From Odiellus spinosus (taxonomy: Eukaryota > Arthropoda > Arachnida > Opiliones > Phalangiidae): DNA of 64,000 bases. The number at the start of each line of letters is the position of its first letter. Position 1 is the stretch's first letter. Under the pieces are notes generated by a model. It saw only the letters and a program-made list of their open reading frames with translations. It had not been told where the DNA came from and did no database searches. Shown here piece after piece: positions 37,522-50,189 of the stretch. The stretch spans positions 16,889,320 to 16,953,319 of the forward strand of contig OY987230.1 of the NCBI GenBank assembly GCA_963920705.1. Direction: 5' to 3'. The translations under genes were made by a program, and so were the position numbers.

Positions 37522-39447
37522 CCAAGGTCAGAAGGTAGTTGTAAAAACGTCCCAAGGTCAGAAAGTTGTAAAAATGTACCAAGGTCAGAAAGTTGTAAAA
37601 AAGTACCAAGGTCAGAAAGTTTTAAATAAAAGTCCTAAGGTCAAGATTAAGGTCAAGAAGTTGTTAAATCAAACTCCCCAAGGTCAGAAAGCTCTAAAAA
37701 GGTCTTAAGGTCTTGAAACATTTTTCAGATCGAAAATAATAAAATAGTTAATAATGGTTTTGTTCTTAATTAATGATCATTTAAAACAGCAGGAAAGTTT
37801 CCTAAAATAATTATTGGTATATTTTGATTTAATTGTACTCAAAGCTTTTTTTGCGTGTTTTATCAAATTAGATCAGTTACCTCTAAATAGACTTAAAATG
37901 TTTAAAGGAACAAAGTTGTTTTAAAATACTCATATTTCGATGAATTTTAACTCTTATTTTATTATTAATTAGTCAATTTTGCCATGTTTGATATATTTTT
38001 TATGGCTAACTTCGGTTCATACTAAATCTATTGTTAACCAAAAATGGTATAATTTCACGAAACTTCAAATTTTAAAAAACTTAATTTATTCTCATTGTAT
38101 TTTTCATAAACGTTTTTTGCATACGTAATTTATTAATGCAAATTGATTTCAAAATAGTAGAAATTTAAAAATATTTATTAGCGTTACGAATTAAGGCTTT
38201 AAAATGATCAATTATATACATAAAAATAATAATTAGAGCCCCTTTTGGCTCGCAATTATATTTTTCTTGCGAAATATCAAACATTTAGATCTTTTTTTAT
38301 TTTCTTCTTTGCTACATGTCTTCCACGCGCGTTTAAATATTTGAAATTTTAAGAATCTCAAGTAAGCTTATATTTTTCAAATGTCCCAAATTTCTTTTGG
38401 TCCCTTTCCTCTAATTTTAAGTTTATTTGAAAGAAAATAAACAATGACAAATTTAAGTTTTGATAAAAAGTATATTTTTCAGAGATTGTTAATTTTTTCA
38501 AAAAAGGAAATAACTTAATCCCCCATTCCAAATTATAAAATATAAGCAGACAACGTTTTAGGCAAGCAGCAGGAAACCTTTAAAAAATCAGATTTTGAAG
38601 GGAGTATAAGCCAAAACGAAAAATCGTCTGCTATCGCGTAAATTTCTTGACGTAAATTGCACCTATTTTAAAGAACATTTGTTAAACATAGTGGCCAGAA
38701 TGTCAAGCTACACCTTCCACTTTAGGCCCCTGAACTTTTATTCTCCTTAGGCCCATAAAGTGAATAGAATCCCCCAAATTATCGGAAAAGCCCAAGGTTT
38801 CTATAGAATTTACTAATATAAAGCCATATAGGTGAGTTACGAAGTTACCGCCCCTTTTTTCCTAAACTTGTTCCGTCAAGTATGGACAGCGGCGTACCGA
38901 CCGTTAGTGTCAACCACTGACAAAGACCTTCAGGCAACACATCGCGACTCTCTTCAACGTTTGCGAACCCCACTTTTCTCTGCTAATTTTATCGCTGGTT
39001 AGAATAATAGAACTAATACACCTACACCAAATTAACGTATCGCATTCATACGTAGAAAGTTAGCCACCTTTCCCGCAGACTACAGCAATTTGTCAGAGTA
39101 TTCCGACACAAAGGGGTCAAAATTTCCTGCCGAAACACACCCACTTATTTATATGGATCTGGGGGAATATACTTCTTGTACTTCGTACTCGTATATTTAA
39201 GACCTACATAGGATTATGGTAGGGGAAGTAAAAAAACGCGCGAAATATTATAAATCATTAGCACGTGGTCGTTCCGGTAGCCGATGCCATTGACCGTTAA
39301 GCCGAGAGAGATCGAGCGCTCTCTCGCAGTTGAAAGCCTCGGAGTCGCGAGACTCTTACAGCAGCTGTATAATATATACACCGGTGTTTTGTTGTCTCTA
39401 CTTTTCCCTCACGATAATCGTCGAGAGATACTAAAACGGTTAAAAGC
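37180..39447. other. Intergenic region with AAGGTCAGAAAG minisatellite
   Basis: From about 37440 to 37720 a degenerate unit CCCAAGGTCAGAAAGTTGTA of about 25-30 bp repeats some eight times, broken by an A run at about 37490-37519. The region close to the next gene (about 39240-39447) should be its promoter: a GAGA-rich palindrome GAGCGCTC flanked by GAGA and TCTC lies at about 39304-39327, and a TATA-like TATAATATATA about 75 nt before the ATG. Confidence 0.6.
37238..37243 (+). terminator. Poly(A) signal of SLC35E1
   Basis: AATAAA about 60 nt after the stop codon. Confidence 0.5.
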
Positions 39448-42400
39448 ATGACCAGCGGTTTAGCAACGAGTCGACGAGGTTCGTTCGGTAATAGTTTAAC
39501 TCAACTGAGGAAGTCGGCTTTTTCCGCTTTACCGGAAGATACGGGTTCGGAATCTCCAGAAATGGTGTTAACCGGTTCGATTTCGGGACGTTCGACCTCG
39601 CCTGATTCGGCCCTTTTCGACGCTATTAGACAACAGAGATTTCGCCAAGCTACGTTGCTTTTGGAAGCCGGCGCTGACCCGAATGCTAGGTCGAGGGATT
39701 TGCTAGGAGATACGCCCTTGATCTATTGCTGTAAAAGGGCTTGCGATATTCCACGACAGATTCAGACCAAGTTCGCCAAGTTGTTGCTCGATTACGGGGC
39801 TGACGCCAATGCTAGCGACGATCGAGGATTGACACCTTTGATGCACGCTGCCATTTTGGGTCTCAAAGATTTGGCCATCGCTCTTTTGGAAAGAGTGAGT
39901 TCACGTCGATTGGAAAATATAGCCCTTACAAGAATTAAGTTCTTGCTGAATCACTTCTGAAATATTCGGCTAGGTTATCGCGCTCTTAATGTTCATTAGA
40001 TTTTGTTAAACAAGTTCTTTTAAGTTCACAACGTATCTTTTAGACTAATTTTTTTTATTATTTTATTGTTTTGATGTTTGGCTTATCTTTTGGATATCCG
40101 ATTGAACTTGTTCTTTGTTATTTTTGATCGTTAGTTTTTGATTTGATCAATTTATCCCAAATCCGTTGAATCTATGTTATATGGATTTGATTCAGCAAAT
40201 TGTTTTAACAGCCCACAGTTATCTCTGTAAATATCACCAATTTTAGCTATCTTACTCGTCAGATGAATTTGAGTTTCGAAATTTAACCCTCGTAAAATTC
40301 AATTAATGAAATGCACCATAATTCTACGATTTTGCAATTTATCGCGAATCAAACCTGACAATACAAATCACCAAATTTACCATTAATTCTCTCGTAAAAG
40401 ACTAAATGTTGGTAGCAAATCTTTATCTATTAAGCGTCTTTCCTCTTTTGGTTTCTGTCGATATACGAAATCAATCCTTATACGAGTTTTAGCCTTGACA
40501 AATCTCCACGAATTTTCTTTCGCAATGCCGATTCATTTCGTTTTCCGCATCCCTACAACCAATCGAAGCTTCGGGAAAAGTTTTTTCTGATTGGCTGTTT
40601 ACTTATCCCAAAATTTCCCCCAATATATAAGACGAAAATAACACAAATCTCGTATAATACTTGGGTCAGAAACTGTTTAAGATTTCAACACGTATGACGC
40701 GAAGTTTCTGTATCTGAAACAATTCTACTGAAGATCTAATTTTCTTCTCGTTGCAATCTCGGGTTGATTTGACTTTAGGTGGAAGTTATTATATCCCGAT
40801 TGTTTTCTTTTGAACCGGAAAAACCATTGAAAGCATTTACTTTTCGTTATTGATCGCCCTTGGTGTAAGCAATATAAATCTGGCATTATGGAGAAAGGCA
40901 AATAATTCCTCTTTATCTAAAAACTTACGCAGTAAAAAGGTTCATTAACCCTTACTGATTTTATGGAATGATTTTCAGAAAGTTTAACACGCCATTCGCG
41001 CCAAGAGTTGTTCGAAAGTTTGTAAATTGTTGCCTGGGAAATTTTGTATAGATACTTGTCTTATGTTCAAGAGCAGATTAAGGACAGTCCAGAATTGGGG
41101 AGATTTTAAAAGAAATATTAAACCTCAAAAGGACATGTTAGCTGTTGACAATTTCTTGCTATTGTTTGATTAATATTTTGAGTGAAGTTAAAAGGAGGGT
41201 GAATAACCAGTTAATTCCGAAATTATCATGAAATAATTTTCAGAATATACAGTCGAGAATACTGCCTTTATAACCGCTATATGCCGGTAAAATAATGATT
41301 GAGATAAAATATTGACATAATAAATCGATATACTCGAATAATGAGAGACGTATAGAGTTTATAAAATAATTCTGAAACGATATTTTTCTCTCACGTTTAA
41401 ATACGGAAGTTTTCTAAGGCACTAACGCGGAAGCTTTTTTACATATTTAGATCCCCGTATTTCCGTGTTCGCGAACGAAATATTAGCGTTTAGCTACTTA
41501 TAAATCCCTTATAACCAGCCAATCATGTTTTTGGTTAATACTCGCAAAGTTAAGAGAAGTGTAATACTTCAAACATCATCTCTCAGGTTAAATCATATTC
41601 CCCCAACATACCTTTCATTAACTTATAAAACTAGAATGGAATAAATATAGAAACAGTTGGAAATTTCAATGTCTAAATCTAGATTGCACTTTTAACAGGA
41701 TGAGACAAGTTGGTTAGAGATAGAAGGTTAGGTTACGTTTATGCGTGTTGAAGACTTGAAATGGTTACTGATTGTACAATTCCCCGTGTTAAAAAGTCTG
41801 GACAGAAGAACGCACGCCATTTCGCGTGTTCTTCAAAGTTCAACGAACGCTGTTCACTGCCAGTGTTTTCTATATTCAAAATCAATCTTACTTTTCAACG
41901 TGTACGTGTGCTATATTCTTTCTTTATTTTTACGAAACAAAGTCAATAGAAATTGAGCTAATCCTAGCTTTATACTCGTTGTAATCTATGAATGATTCTA
42001 TCTGTTAATATCCATAAACATTGAGGCATTTTTCCCCCCTCTTAAATTTTCCGAAGTCCTAACTCCCAGCAACGCTGTGGACAACTGATTCCCGGAAAAA
42101 ATTGTGTTGTAATGAAATTCTAAGGTCTTTGAACCTTATTCTGTTCATTATTCTCGTGAAGCTCATTTATAGCCTTGAAAAAGGCTTAAATTTTCATAGA
42201 AATCAAGACTGTAATTATGCTATAATATTTAAAGACTTTTTACAATTTTTTTAATCCTGGCATAAGAGAGCATATTCAAAGATATAAATGCACTACTACA
42301 AAAGCATTTTTACAGGCGTTCTATGGAAAACTAATGTTAAGGTTTCATCCTGGTAGCTATCTTTTCCTTGAACACCGATGCCCGACTGTTAGAACATTTC

Positions 42401-45400
42401 TACAGGCGCCATGATATATTGTAGCCTTCACAAAACCAGTAATGTTTTGCAGTGGTTCGATCCAAACCTTTTGTAGACCACGAACTCTACTTTAAAGCCA
42501 CATGCACACAGACCTAACGCGAGAAATAGATCTGTGTACATAAGGCTTAAATACTTTCATTTTGAGTCTACAGGGGTGAGGAAAAGGTAGGAGTGATTGT
42601 GTAATATGTTTACTACTTTGGAATCGAAGGAAAAGCTACGAATGTTATGGCATTAGCTCTTTTAGAAGTGGGCGTAACTTTTATCTCATGCTTGTGTTCA
42701 TTATTTTAGAAGACTTCAAAGGTCTTAGGGTTGGGTATGAAGTTCTATATCATCAAATAATCTTAGACCTCCTTTAATATTAGATTACATTCTCATTAAT
42801 ATTCAATTGGAATGCACCAATCTGTGTTTTAATAAATTCGCCAAGTTTTATATAGAGTTATGAAATATATTTAATATTAAAATTTAAATTTAAAATTTAC
42901 TATTATATTTAAAATTCCTGTTCTGACATTTAAAATGATTACGAATTTAATTCCAATTTGAAATTATTTAGTAGGAACCTTCCTTAAATATCAAAGGCGA
43001 GAATTTTTACGAACAAATGAATATTTTGAATTATTCCGTCAAATTTAAAAAAATACTTAAAGGGAGAATGAAGGCCGAAACAACCTATTTTTAATCGATT
43101 AAGAATGCTAAAATAGTGAGAAAAACTATAATATAACTCACCAAAAATATTTCGTTATTTTATAATCAATTTCCAAAGTTCCGATGCTAAGCCTAGGCTG
43201 TCTAGCTCGGTGAACTAGGCTAGCACGACCTGTATTTTTTTAATATTCGCGGCTGTTCCTGTCACCAATCATGAGCGAGTACGCGTATTTAAAAAATACG
43301 CGTACTCGCTTGTGATTGGCGACTAGATCAGACGGGAATATTAAAAATACGGCTCGTGCTCGCCTAGTTCGCCGAGCTAGGCAGCCAAGTCTTAGCATCT
43401 GCAAGTTTCGGAACTTTGGAAATTGATTATAAAGTAACGAAATATTTTTGGTGAGTTATATTATTGTTTTTCTCATTATTTTAGCATTCTTAATCGATTA
43501 AAAATAGATTGTTTTGGCCTTTCATTCTCCCTTTAAATTGATAAGAGATTAGTACATCCGAAAGCTCTACATAAACCTTTATTTACTAAACTGTTTTTCA
43601 TAACTATAAAGGAGTATGCTAGTTAATTTAATAACATTTTAAAAATACACAGCTTTGATAACCTACAGAAAATGCTGTTGTTTGTCAAATTATTAACTCT
43701 CACATTTAATTATTGTTCACTATTATTTTGATCCTTGTCATCTATAATTATAGTCACGTTGAAATTAACGCGCTTTCTTAGCTTTGTTCCTTTATAAATT
43801 ACGATTTTATTTGGCTTATCGATAGAACCTGTCAGTTAAATTTGTACGTGCTGAAATTTCACATTTAGGCTTAGCTATTTTTGACCTTTATGCGGGATAA
43901 AATCATAAATAGGCCACTCTCGCGCGGGGAAAAAAATAGGCTTAGTAAAACCAAGTTTATTCTCGCTATTTATAACTTACTTATATGTGAAACAGGAGAT
44001 AATTTGTCCTACATCACGGGAAAGTAGATCATGAGCTTCACCCCAATCTCATTAGTTAATGAATTTCTTATTTTTTGATCGCAGCCCCCTCAGCTGTTTT
44101 CGTATATAGTTTAACTACATGGAGGCAATGAAGTGTAAGTTAAGATGAAAGAAAAACCATAATGAGTTCCTATTTAACCCTAAATTTCATTCTATTACTT
44201 CTAAGTGTAATGGATAATAATTTCTCCTGTTCTATTAATTATCTCTTTCTCTGTTTTCATTCAAAACCCAGCCCTTTAAAACTAGAGTAAAACCACTCCC
44301 ATTGGGCTTCAGTGTTTACAGAACTACTTTTATAAAATATGAAATTAAACCCCGTGTATAATTCCGCCTTAGTTTTTTGCTTATTATTAAATTGTACTCG
44401 AACGAAATCAAAATGTTAGTACGTTTTGTTATGTTTTATTTTTACAGAATCAATTTTGTAAGCTCTTTAGTGGTATCATCACCAAACTATCCTTTATTCG
44501 TGCAATTAATTTATTTTTACTTCATAAATACCTTGAGTAATAATTTACAGTCATGGTTATAAAACCCTTACCAAAGGAGGTTTTTTTTATTTTATTTTTC
44601 TGTTAAGATCTCACAAGAATAATTTATATATTTTTGGACAAAAGGAATCTATTATAATATTGTTCTTTCACCCTCTATTTGAAAAGCTACGACTAAGCCT
44701 TTTGTTGAACCCTCTCACGTACGTCAAAAGCACGTTAGATGACAATTGAGGGGTATTAAATTTATATAATTGGAGTTCAGTTTTTACCTGTTATTCTTTG
44801 GAAAGATTCACCGTTATTTTCCTACCTTCAACGACGCTCTAGGGTGATTTGATCCTCGCTTTGTAGGCGTGGTTTTTAACCTAGTTTTCGTACTTTCTCC
44901 TCTTCGTTTGCCACAAATTATTCGTTCCCAATTTTCTCTGGTGGTTGCTGAAATTGAGTTAAAAACCATACCAGCTGATTCGGCTTGATGTTTTTTTTTC
45001 CATACCCAGTTCGTTAGCCTAATATTGTCGTTAAATTGCCATTAAGAGCGATTAAATGAGCTCTCGTAAGGTTTTTTTTTCTTATCCTGCATCCTGTGGT
45101 TGTTAAGGATTCTTACCCGACCATTCATAATTACTTTATTCGCGTTCTAGGTCTTAAACTTTTGCAATTTTTGCTCTTTCTTATTGCAAGGTTTGATTCA
45201 GTGATAAATCGAAATCAACTTATCTTACACACGTAGAGAACAAGTACGAATTAAAGTAAAACACTTAACTACGAGGTGTTTCTTTTTTACCACTCACGTC
45301 ATCAACGTCAGTTAAAGAGAGCCAATTATATATTTATAAAGTCGATATGTGAAGATTTTAGAATTTTTCATAGGTTACCGAAATTGAAACCAAATAAATA

Positions 45401-48376
45401 CGTACTCATATATAAAGTACATATAATTTAGCGTGATAACTCAAAAGGTGTCATATTTCCATCTCAAATTCATCTGATCGTGATGGTCTAAATTGATATA
45501 GTCCAGAAGAAATTTTTCATTTAGTACGCGTCTGACCCCATAGAATAGTTCTTCTGGACACGACTGTACCCGTATTTAGCATAAACTTACAAAATTAGGC
45601 CTAATTCTAATTGATTAACCGCGACAGGATCAAACTGATCCGTCTATGGAAGACCGAGACGGCAATACGGCGGTGATGTACGCCGCCATGTTTGGTCGAA
45701 GAGATATTTTAATATCCACTATCGAAAAGTTTCGACATTCTTTGCAATCGATTCAACTGGACAAGAAAAACAAGCAAGGTCGAACGGCCCTGAACTTGGC
45801 CATCCGTGGTCAACACGAATCTTGCGTCCGACTTCTGATGAGGGAAGCGAGACAATTTCCTCTAGTGGCCCTCGAATTCCCAGACCCTTGCGACTTGGAT
45901 AGAGGACCGACACCAGGTACACTAGCGGACGACGAAGACACCCTTTTTGACTCGTCGGTAGAGTTAGAGGAGTTTGAACCGCCTAAATTAAATCGCCCCC
46001 AATCGGTCTTGAAACCAGCCACCAAAGATGTTTTCGTCAGCGAGCCTAAACGCCACGGAGAATCGTTTTGGGTACATGTTTTAAAATATATAAATTCAGT
46101 TAGTAGATTTTAAAGAAAAATTCCATCTTAATACGTGGTATTTCTATTTTTGAAAAACCTTAAGAAATCCGTTAATTTTTTTCCGGTTTGAAAAAGTTAA
46201 AATAGCCAGTTGGGCTGCCCAACTAGAATGGAAGGTTTTGTCACAGACATTAACTTAGAATGGGCAGATATTAAATTATGAAATCAGCGCAATTCAAATA
46301 TTGCATTGACCGAAAACGTGTCTTATAGTCGTGAAAAATTCTCGAATACGTTTTTTGGCATGTTGATTCTGAAAATAAATTCTAAAACTATTCCATTTTT
46401 AGCTCATAGCTGCCCTTTAATGATTAATACTAATGTACTTAAAAATATATTACATTTCAAACGCGTATGACTCGATTGAGAAAACACTAATAACAAAATT
46501 AGTCTCATTTTAATAAGACGAACCCGATTGCTTTGACGCATTTATGTCAAAAGAGGGGAAACAAGAAAAATGTGAGGAACTTAGTAACGGATAGTCTGAT
46601 TGCTCTGCGTCTGATGTTCGTCCTTAATGCGCTAATTCTTAATCCAACCGATTTCAAAAATAAAAATATTAAGATGAATTTTCCTTTTAAGGATTTTAGA
46701 ATCTGTAGCAAAGATGCTTTTTGATTGGCCGGCTGATAAGTGTATTTGTCTTTCTGTTCAAAAGGAGGTGGCGTATTGGGAATACGTAAGGCGGATCGAT
46801 ACGCAATATTAAAACGCAATAGAGAATGTGTAATAGAATACCCCTTTAACTCAGTTATTTAAAAGCCTTTCATCTCTTTTAGAAGTTATGCCACGTGATT
46901 AAATCTCTTTTATCATTATATAGCTTATAGTTCTATAAAATTCTGAGTGGTGAATTCAGTTCGTTTATCTCCCTTTGATGTCGATTAATATAAGATGAAA
47001 CATATTGAAAGTGAGGCTGTTACGGATTTTCATGAATTCCAAATCTAAATTGAGTACCATTTTCGGAAAGATCGTTAAAAAACGATTCAAAATGGTACAT
47101 ATGTCTTTGAAAAAATTACAGCGACAGTAAAAATACCTAATTTATAATCGCCGTTTTCGAAATTTTTAAAATAAAAATTCCCCGCAACCCTACCTCATTA
47201 CTATGGTCAGGTGGTTATTGTAGAGCCTGTACTTAATTCTCTCACGTTCTGGCACGTGCTAAGGTTGCTTTCGTAAAAGTCCTACCTTCTTCGATCGTTA
47301 GACAACAACGAAACTTGATATTTAATGTTTTTCAACATACCACAAGAGAAACTTCCCCCGAATGGGGGTTTATAGATTTTTAGTTAAACTCATTCGCGGA
47401 AAATTAGTTTAAGAGCCCGAGTAAATTCTTTTACCTCGTAGTCCTAACGAAGTTTTCCCTTTTACTTAATTTTCGAGGGGACTAAAGACAAAAATAAATA
47501 AAGTCTAACACATTCTTTAACACATGTGATATAGCCGGCCAATAAAAAACATTTTGATGAAGTAATCCTTCCCTGGGAATATCTCGAGTCTGATGGCTCA
47601 AGGTTTAGCAAATGCAGAGGCCCTTCCTCCTCGGTGGCTGTGTCCTAGAGTATATTTCATTTTTGCTAAAATTGGATGTAATGCACTAACCACTTTTCAC
47701 GGGTTTAAATGGAATGCGGCTTAAGAAGGATTAACTATAATCCGATTTCTTGTCTCTTTCTCTACCTTTACTTTTACTCTTAATACCTAAGGTATATAAG
47801 TTCGACGGAAACAATTCCAAACACAAAGACAACTCTTCATTTCCGTGCAATTTTAATAATATACCCCCGGTTAATTTTCGTCGCAAGATTGGCTCTGTTT
47901 TCCAACCAATTCAAAAAAGTTACGAAGCCGAAGACGGCGACGTTACAAATCGAACTTTCTCGGAAAACGATCGACCTTTGACCGTGGTCACGCGCTCCGA
48001 TTCGGTTGAAAGAAAAGAAGGATCTCGGGCCTCGCCTATTGACGAGGAAAACGCGTCGAAATCGCCTCCTGTGGTCGTTAAAGATTCTGTCGTTTGGCAT
48101 AAGAGTTTACGGCGTTTCAATAAGCGATGTTCTCGCATCTATAACTCGGAATCTTTACCATGTATCGTTCTGGCCGGAAATACGCCATCCCAGCGTATGA
48201 TACGGAAACGAGCGTCGTGGACTTCCGGTTCCGAGGACAATCAGTTTGATCTCAAAGCGTTGATACCGAAACTCAAATCTAGTTTGGGTTTTCACGAGAA
48301 TGTTAAAGAACATTTGATGGAATCGTCTAATTCTAATAGAAGGAATTCGATGATTTTCGGAGCCGTTGCTAATTAA
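39448..48376 (+). CDS. Ankyrin-repeat protein, ANKRD34/ANKRD63-like
   Basis: Three coding exons: 39448-39894, 45628-46071 and 47792-48376, all joined at phase 0. Total 1476 nt, 491 residues, stop TAA. After a Ser-rich N-terminus (about 1-50) come about five ankyrin repeats (about 52-225), with typical blocks GDTPLIYCC, LLLDYGADANA, RGLTPLMHAA, DGNTAVMYAA and QGRTALNLAI. Then an acidic stretch and a basic Ser-rich C-terminus containing RKRASWTSGS, a likely basophilic kinase site. Repeat order and the QLDKKNKQGRTAL region resemble vertebrate ANKRD63 and ANKRD34, proteins of poorly known function. The final donor (GTACAT) is weak, but the acceptor after it has a strong pyrimidine tract. Introns are 5.7 and 1.7 kb. 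The gene may have further non-coding 5' exons. Confidence 0.85.
39895..45627. other. Large intron of the ankyrin gene
   Basis: AT-rich 5.7 kb with one clear element, the palindrome at 43057-43536. The open frames at 41741-41956 and 44377-44562 have no recognisable domain. Confidence 0.7.
43057..43536. mobile_element. 480-bp near-perfect palindrome with TTAA ends
   Basis: Left end TTAAAGGGAGAATGAAGGCC and right end GGCCTTTCATTCTCCCTTTAA are inverted copies. The arms match almost throughout: TTTTAATCGATTAAGAATGC, ACTCACCAAAAATATTTCG, TTTCCAAAGTTCCG and others. The centre is AATACGCGTACTCGC against its complement near 43285-43312. TTAA at both ends is the likely target duplication. No coding capacity; the whole unit could fold into one hairpin. 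The same end sequence AGGGAGAATG marks elements in the UNC-93 array. Confidence 0.92.
46072..47791. other. Second intron of the ankyrin gene
   Basis: AT-rich. A 17-bp hairpin AGTTGGGCTGCCCAACT lies at about 46207-46223. Ends in a long pyrimidine tract before the last exon. No exon recognised. Confidence 0.65.
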
Positions 48377-50189
48377 TTGATATACAAAAGAAATTATTAA
48401 AATTAATTTAAAAATTTATGCCGTTGATGTTATTCGAGATTTACAGATTTTTAATGATAAAAAAGTGGTTTGATAAATTGGATTAATTGAATTGCAATCC
48501 AGATTTTAAACTGATAAGCCCAATACACGCGTTAATCAGTGAGAGATATTCTGACTCGGATATGAAATATCGAACACGGTATTGATTCCTATATAAGCAT
48601 CATATCTTTATCTGCCATTTTTGATACAAAATTAACGTTTTAATTTTATCTTCATTAGAATCTATCTTTCTACCATAATAACCTAAAGTTATATTACTAT
48701 TATTAAAATCTATCACACTGTTTCCTGTTAATTTATAGAATATGTTAATTATTTTAATTAGACGAATAAAATTATCTTTTAAAGTTCAGTAGCAAGTTTT
48801 ACATATATATTTTTCAAAATATGAGGCTTATCTAAAACGCGTCAACCCAGAGGTATAAAATTTTGAATATGACGTTTTAATAGTATAATGTAACAAAAAA
48901 TATAATCCATAGGCATTTAAAAAAAATGGTTACAGAAGTGTAAAATTTTGAATGTTTTTAATAGTATAAAAAAAGTATTGACATTCGAAAAAAATTGGTG
49001 GTAGAATCACTTTAACAGTTAACTGGCGAATATTTCTAGCACCCCATATGTAGTCGGTGCACTCATCCGAATCTTTAGTACAAGGTGTTTTGAATCAACG
49101 CCGCCTGCTCCCTTTCTGATATCTCACTACTTTTCTAAGCTTCAAACGCGCCAGTAAAATGACATTGAACAGAAGTTTATTAAAATAAACACCTTTTGGG
49201 TGAAGTTACTTCGTAAGGTAATCTTTATACACTAAAAGTTTTCGAGGAGCATTGGGAGATATGGGAATTACATCATCAAAGAGGGCTGATCAAAGGCTAC
49301 ACATTTTTTTGTGACCAAACTCTGTTTTTCATTAAAACTCTGAAAGCGCCCCTAGTGGCAATAAAACGCAAACAATATTCTAATTCTAGCAATGTTAAAT
49401 TCGTGAAACATATTTGACTAAAAAAGTAATTAGACCTAATCCAATTAGTGTTTAGAAGAAGGGTAAAAAGGGAAACGAAGTATTTTTATAGGTTCTTCTG
49501 TTAATAATAATAATTCAATTAGAAGGAGAACCTCCTTCCAACAAAATTCTAATGTTTCACTAAAACCCGCGTATAGCTAACTTCCCATTGAAGAATTTTT
49601 AATACACTTCTGATAAAACACAATATTTAACGCTCTACTGATTTTGTTTTATACAAATTGTACTTACCATCTAGGATGAACGAAAGATGCTTGTTCCAAC
49701 CAATGAATGCAATACGTTTAAAACTAAATACGCCAAGGATCCCTTAATCTTATGTTAAAAGTTTTATATATACTTAAACTAAGAAAAATTAGGCTACTTT
49801 GATTTATTTTATACCCTAAAACGTGTGAAATGTTCTCTCACATCTGTTTCTGTAAGCTTCCAAAGTTTTAATCTTCCGAGTTCATAGTTTAAACCAAGAA
49901 CTTCGTCATATTGCATACTGTTCGTGTTTATCAAGTACCATATCTTGCCCTAAAATTAAATACAGTTGTAGTAGGCCAATCGGAGGTTTCTGTACGTACC
50001 AAAAAAAGTCCCTGTCTATGTCTTTTAGAAATATTTTATTAGCAATGTACTTCATGTTATCTCCGACTGATTAGTATAGTCTTATTTTATATCATAGGTG
50101 TTCAATGTTGTAACCTAACCATTTGGGTTATAGCTCGCTTCACGGTGAAGTTCAGATAAAATTAGAAACTACTCCCGTATATAATAGAC
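48377..50189. other. Intergenic region, ankyrin gene to UNC-93 array
   Basis: AT-rich, including the ankyrin gene 3' UTR and the promoter of the first UNC-93 copy. No repeats of note and no coding frame seen. Confidence 0.6.

Noticed and set aside
42440-42490. GGTTCGATCC word like a tRNA T-loop
   Set aside because: No matching acceptor stem, D-arm or anticodon arm upstream.
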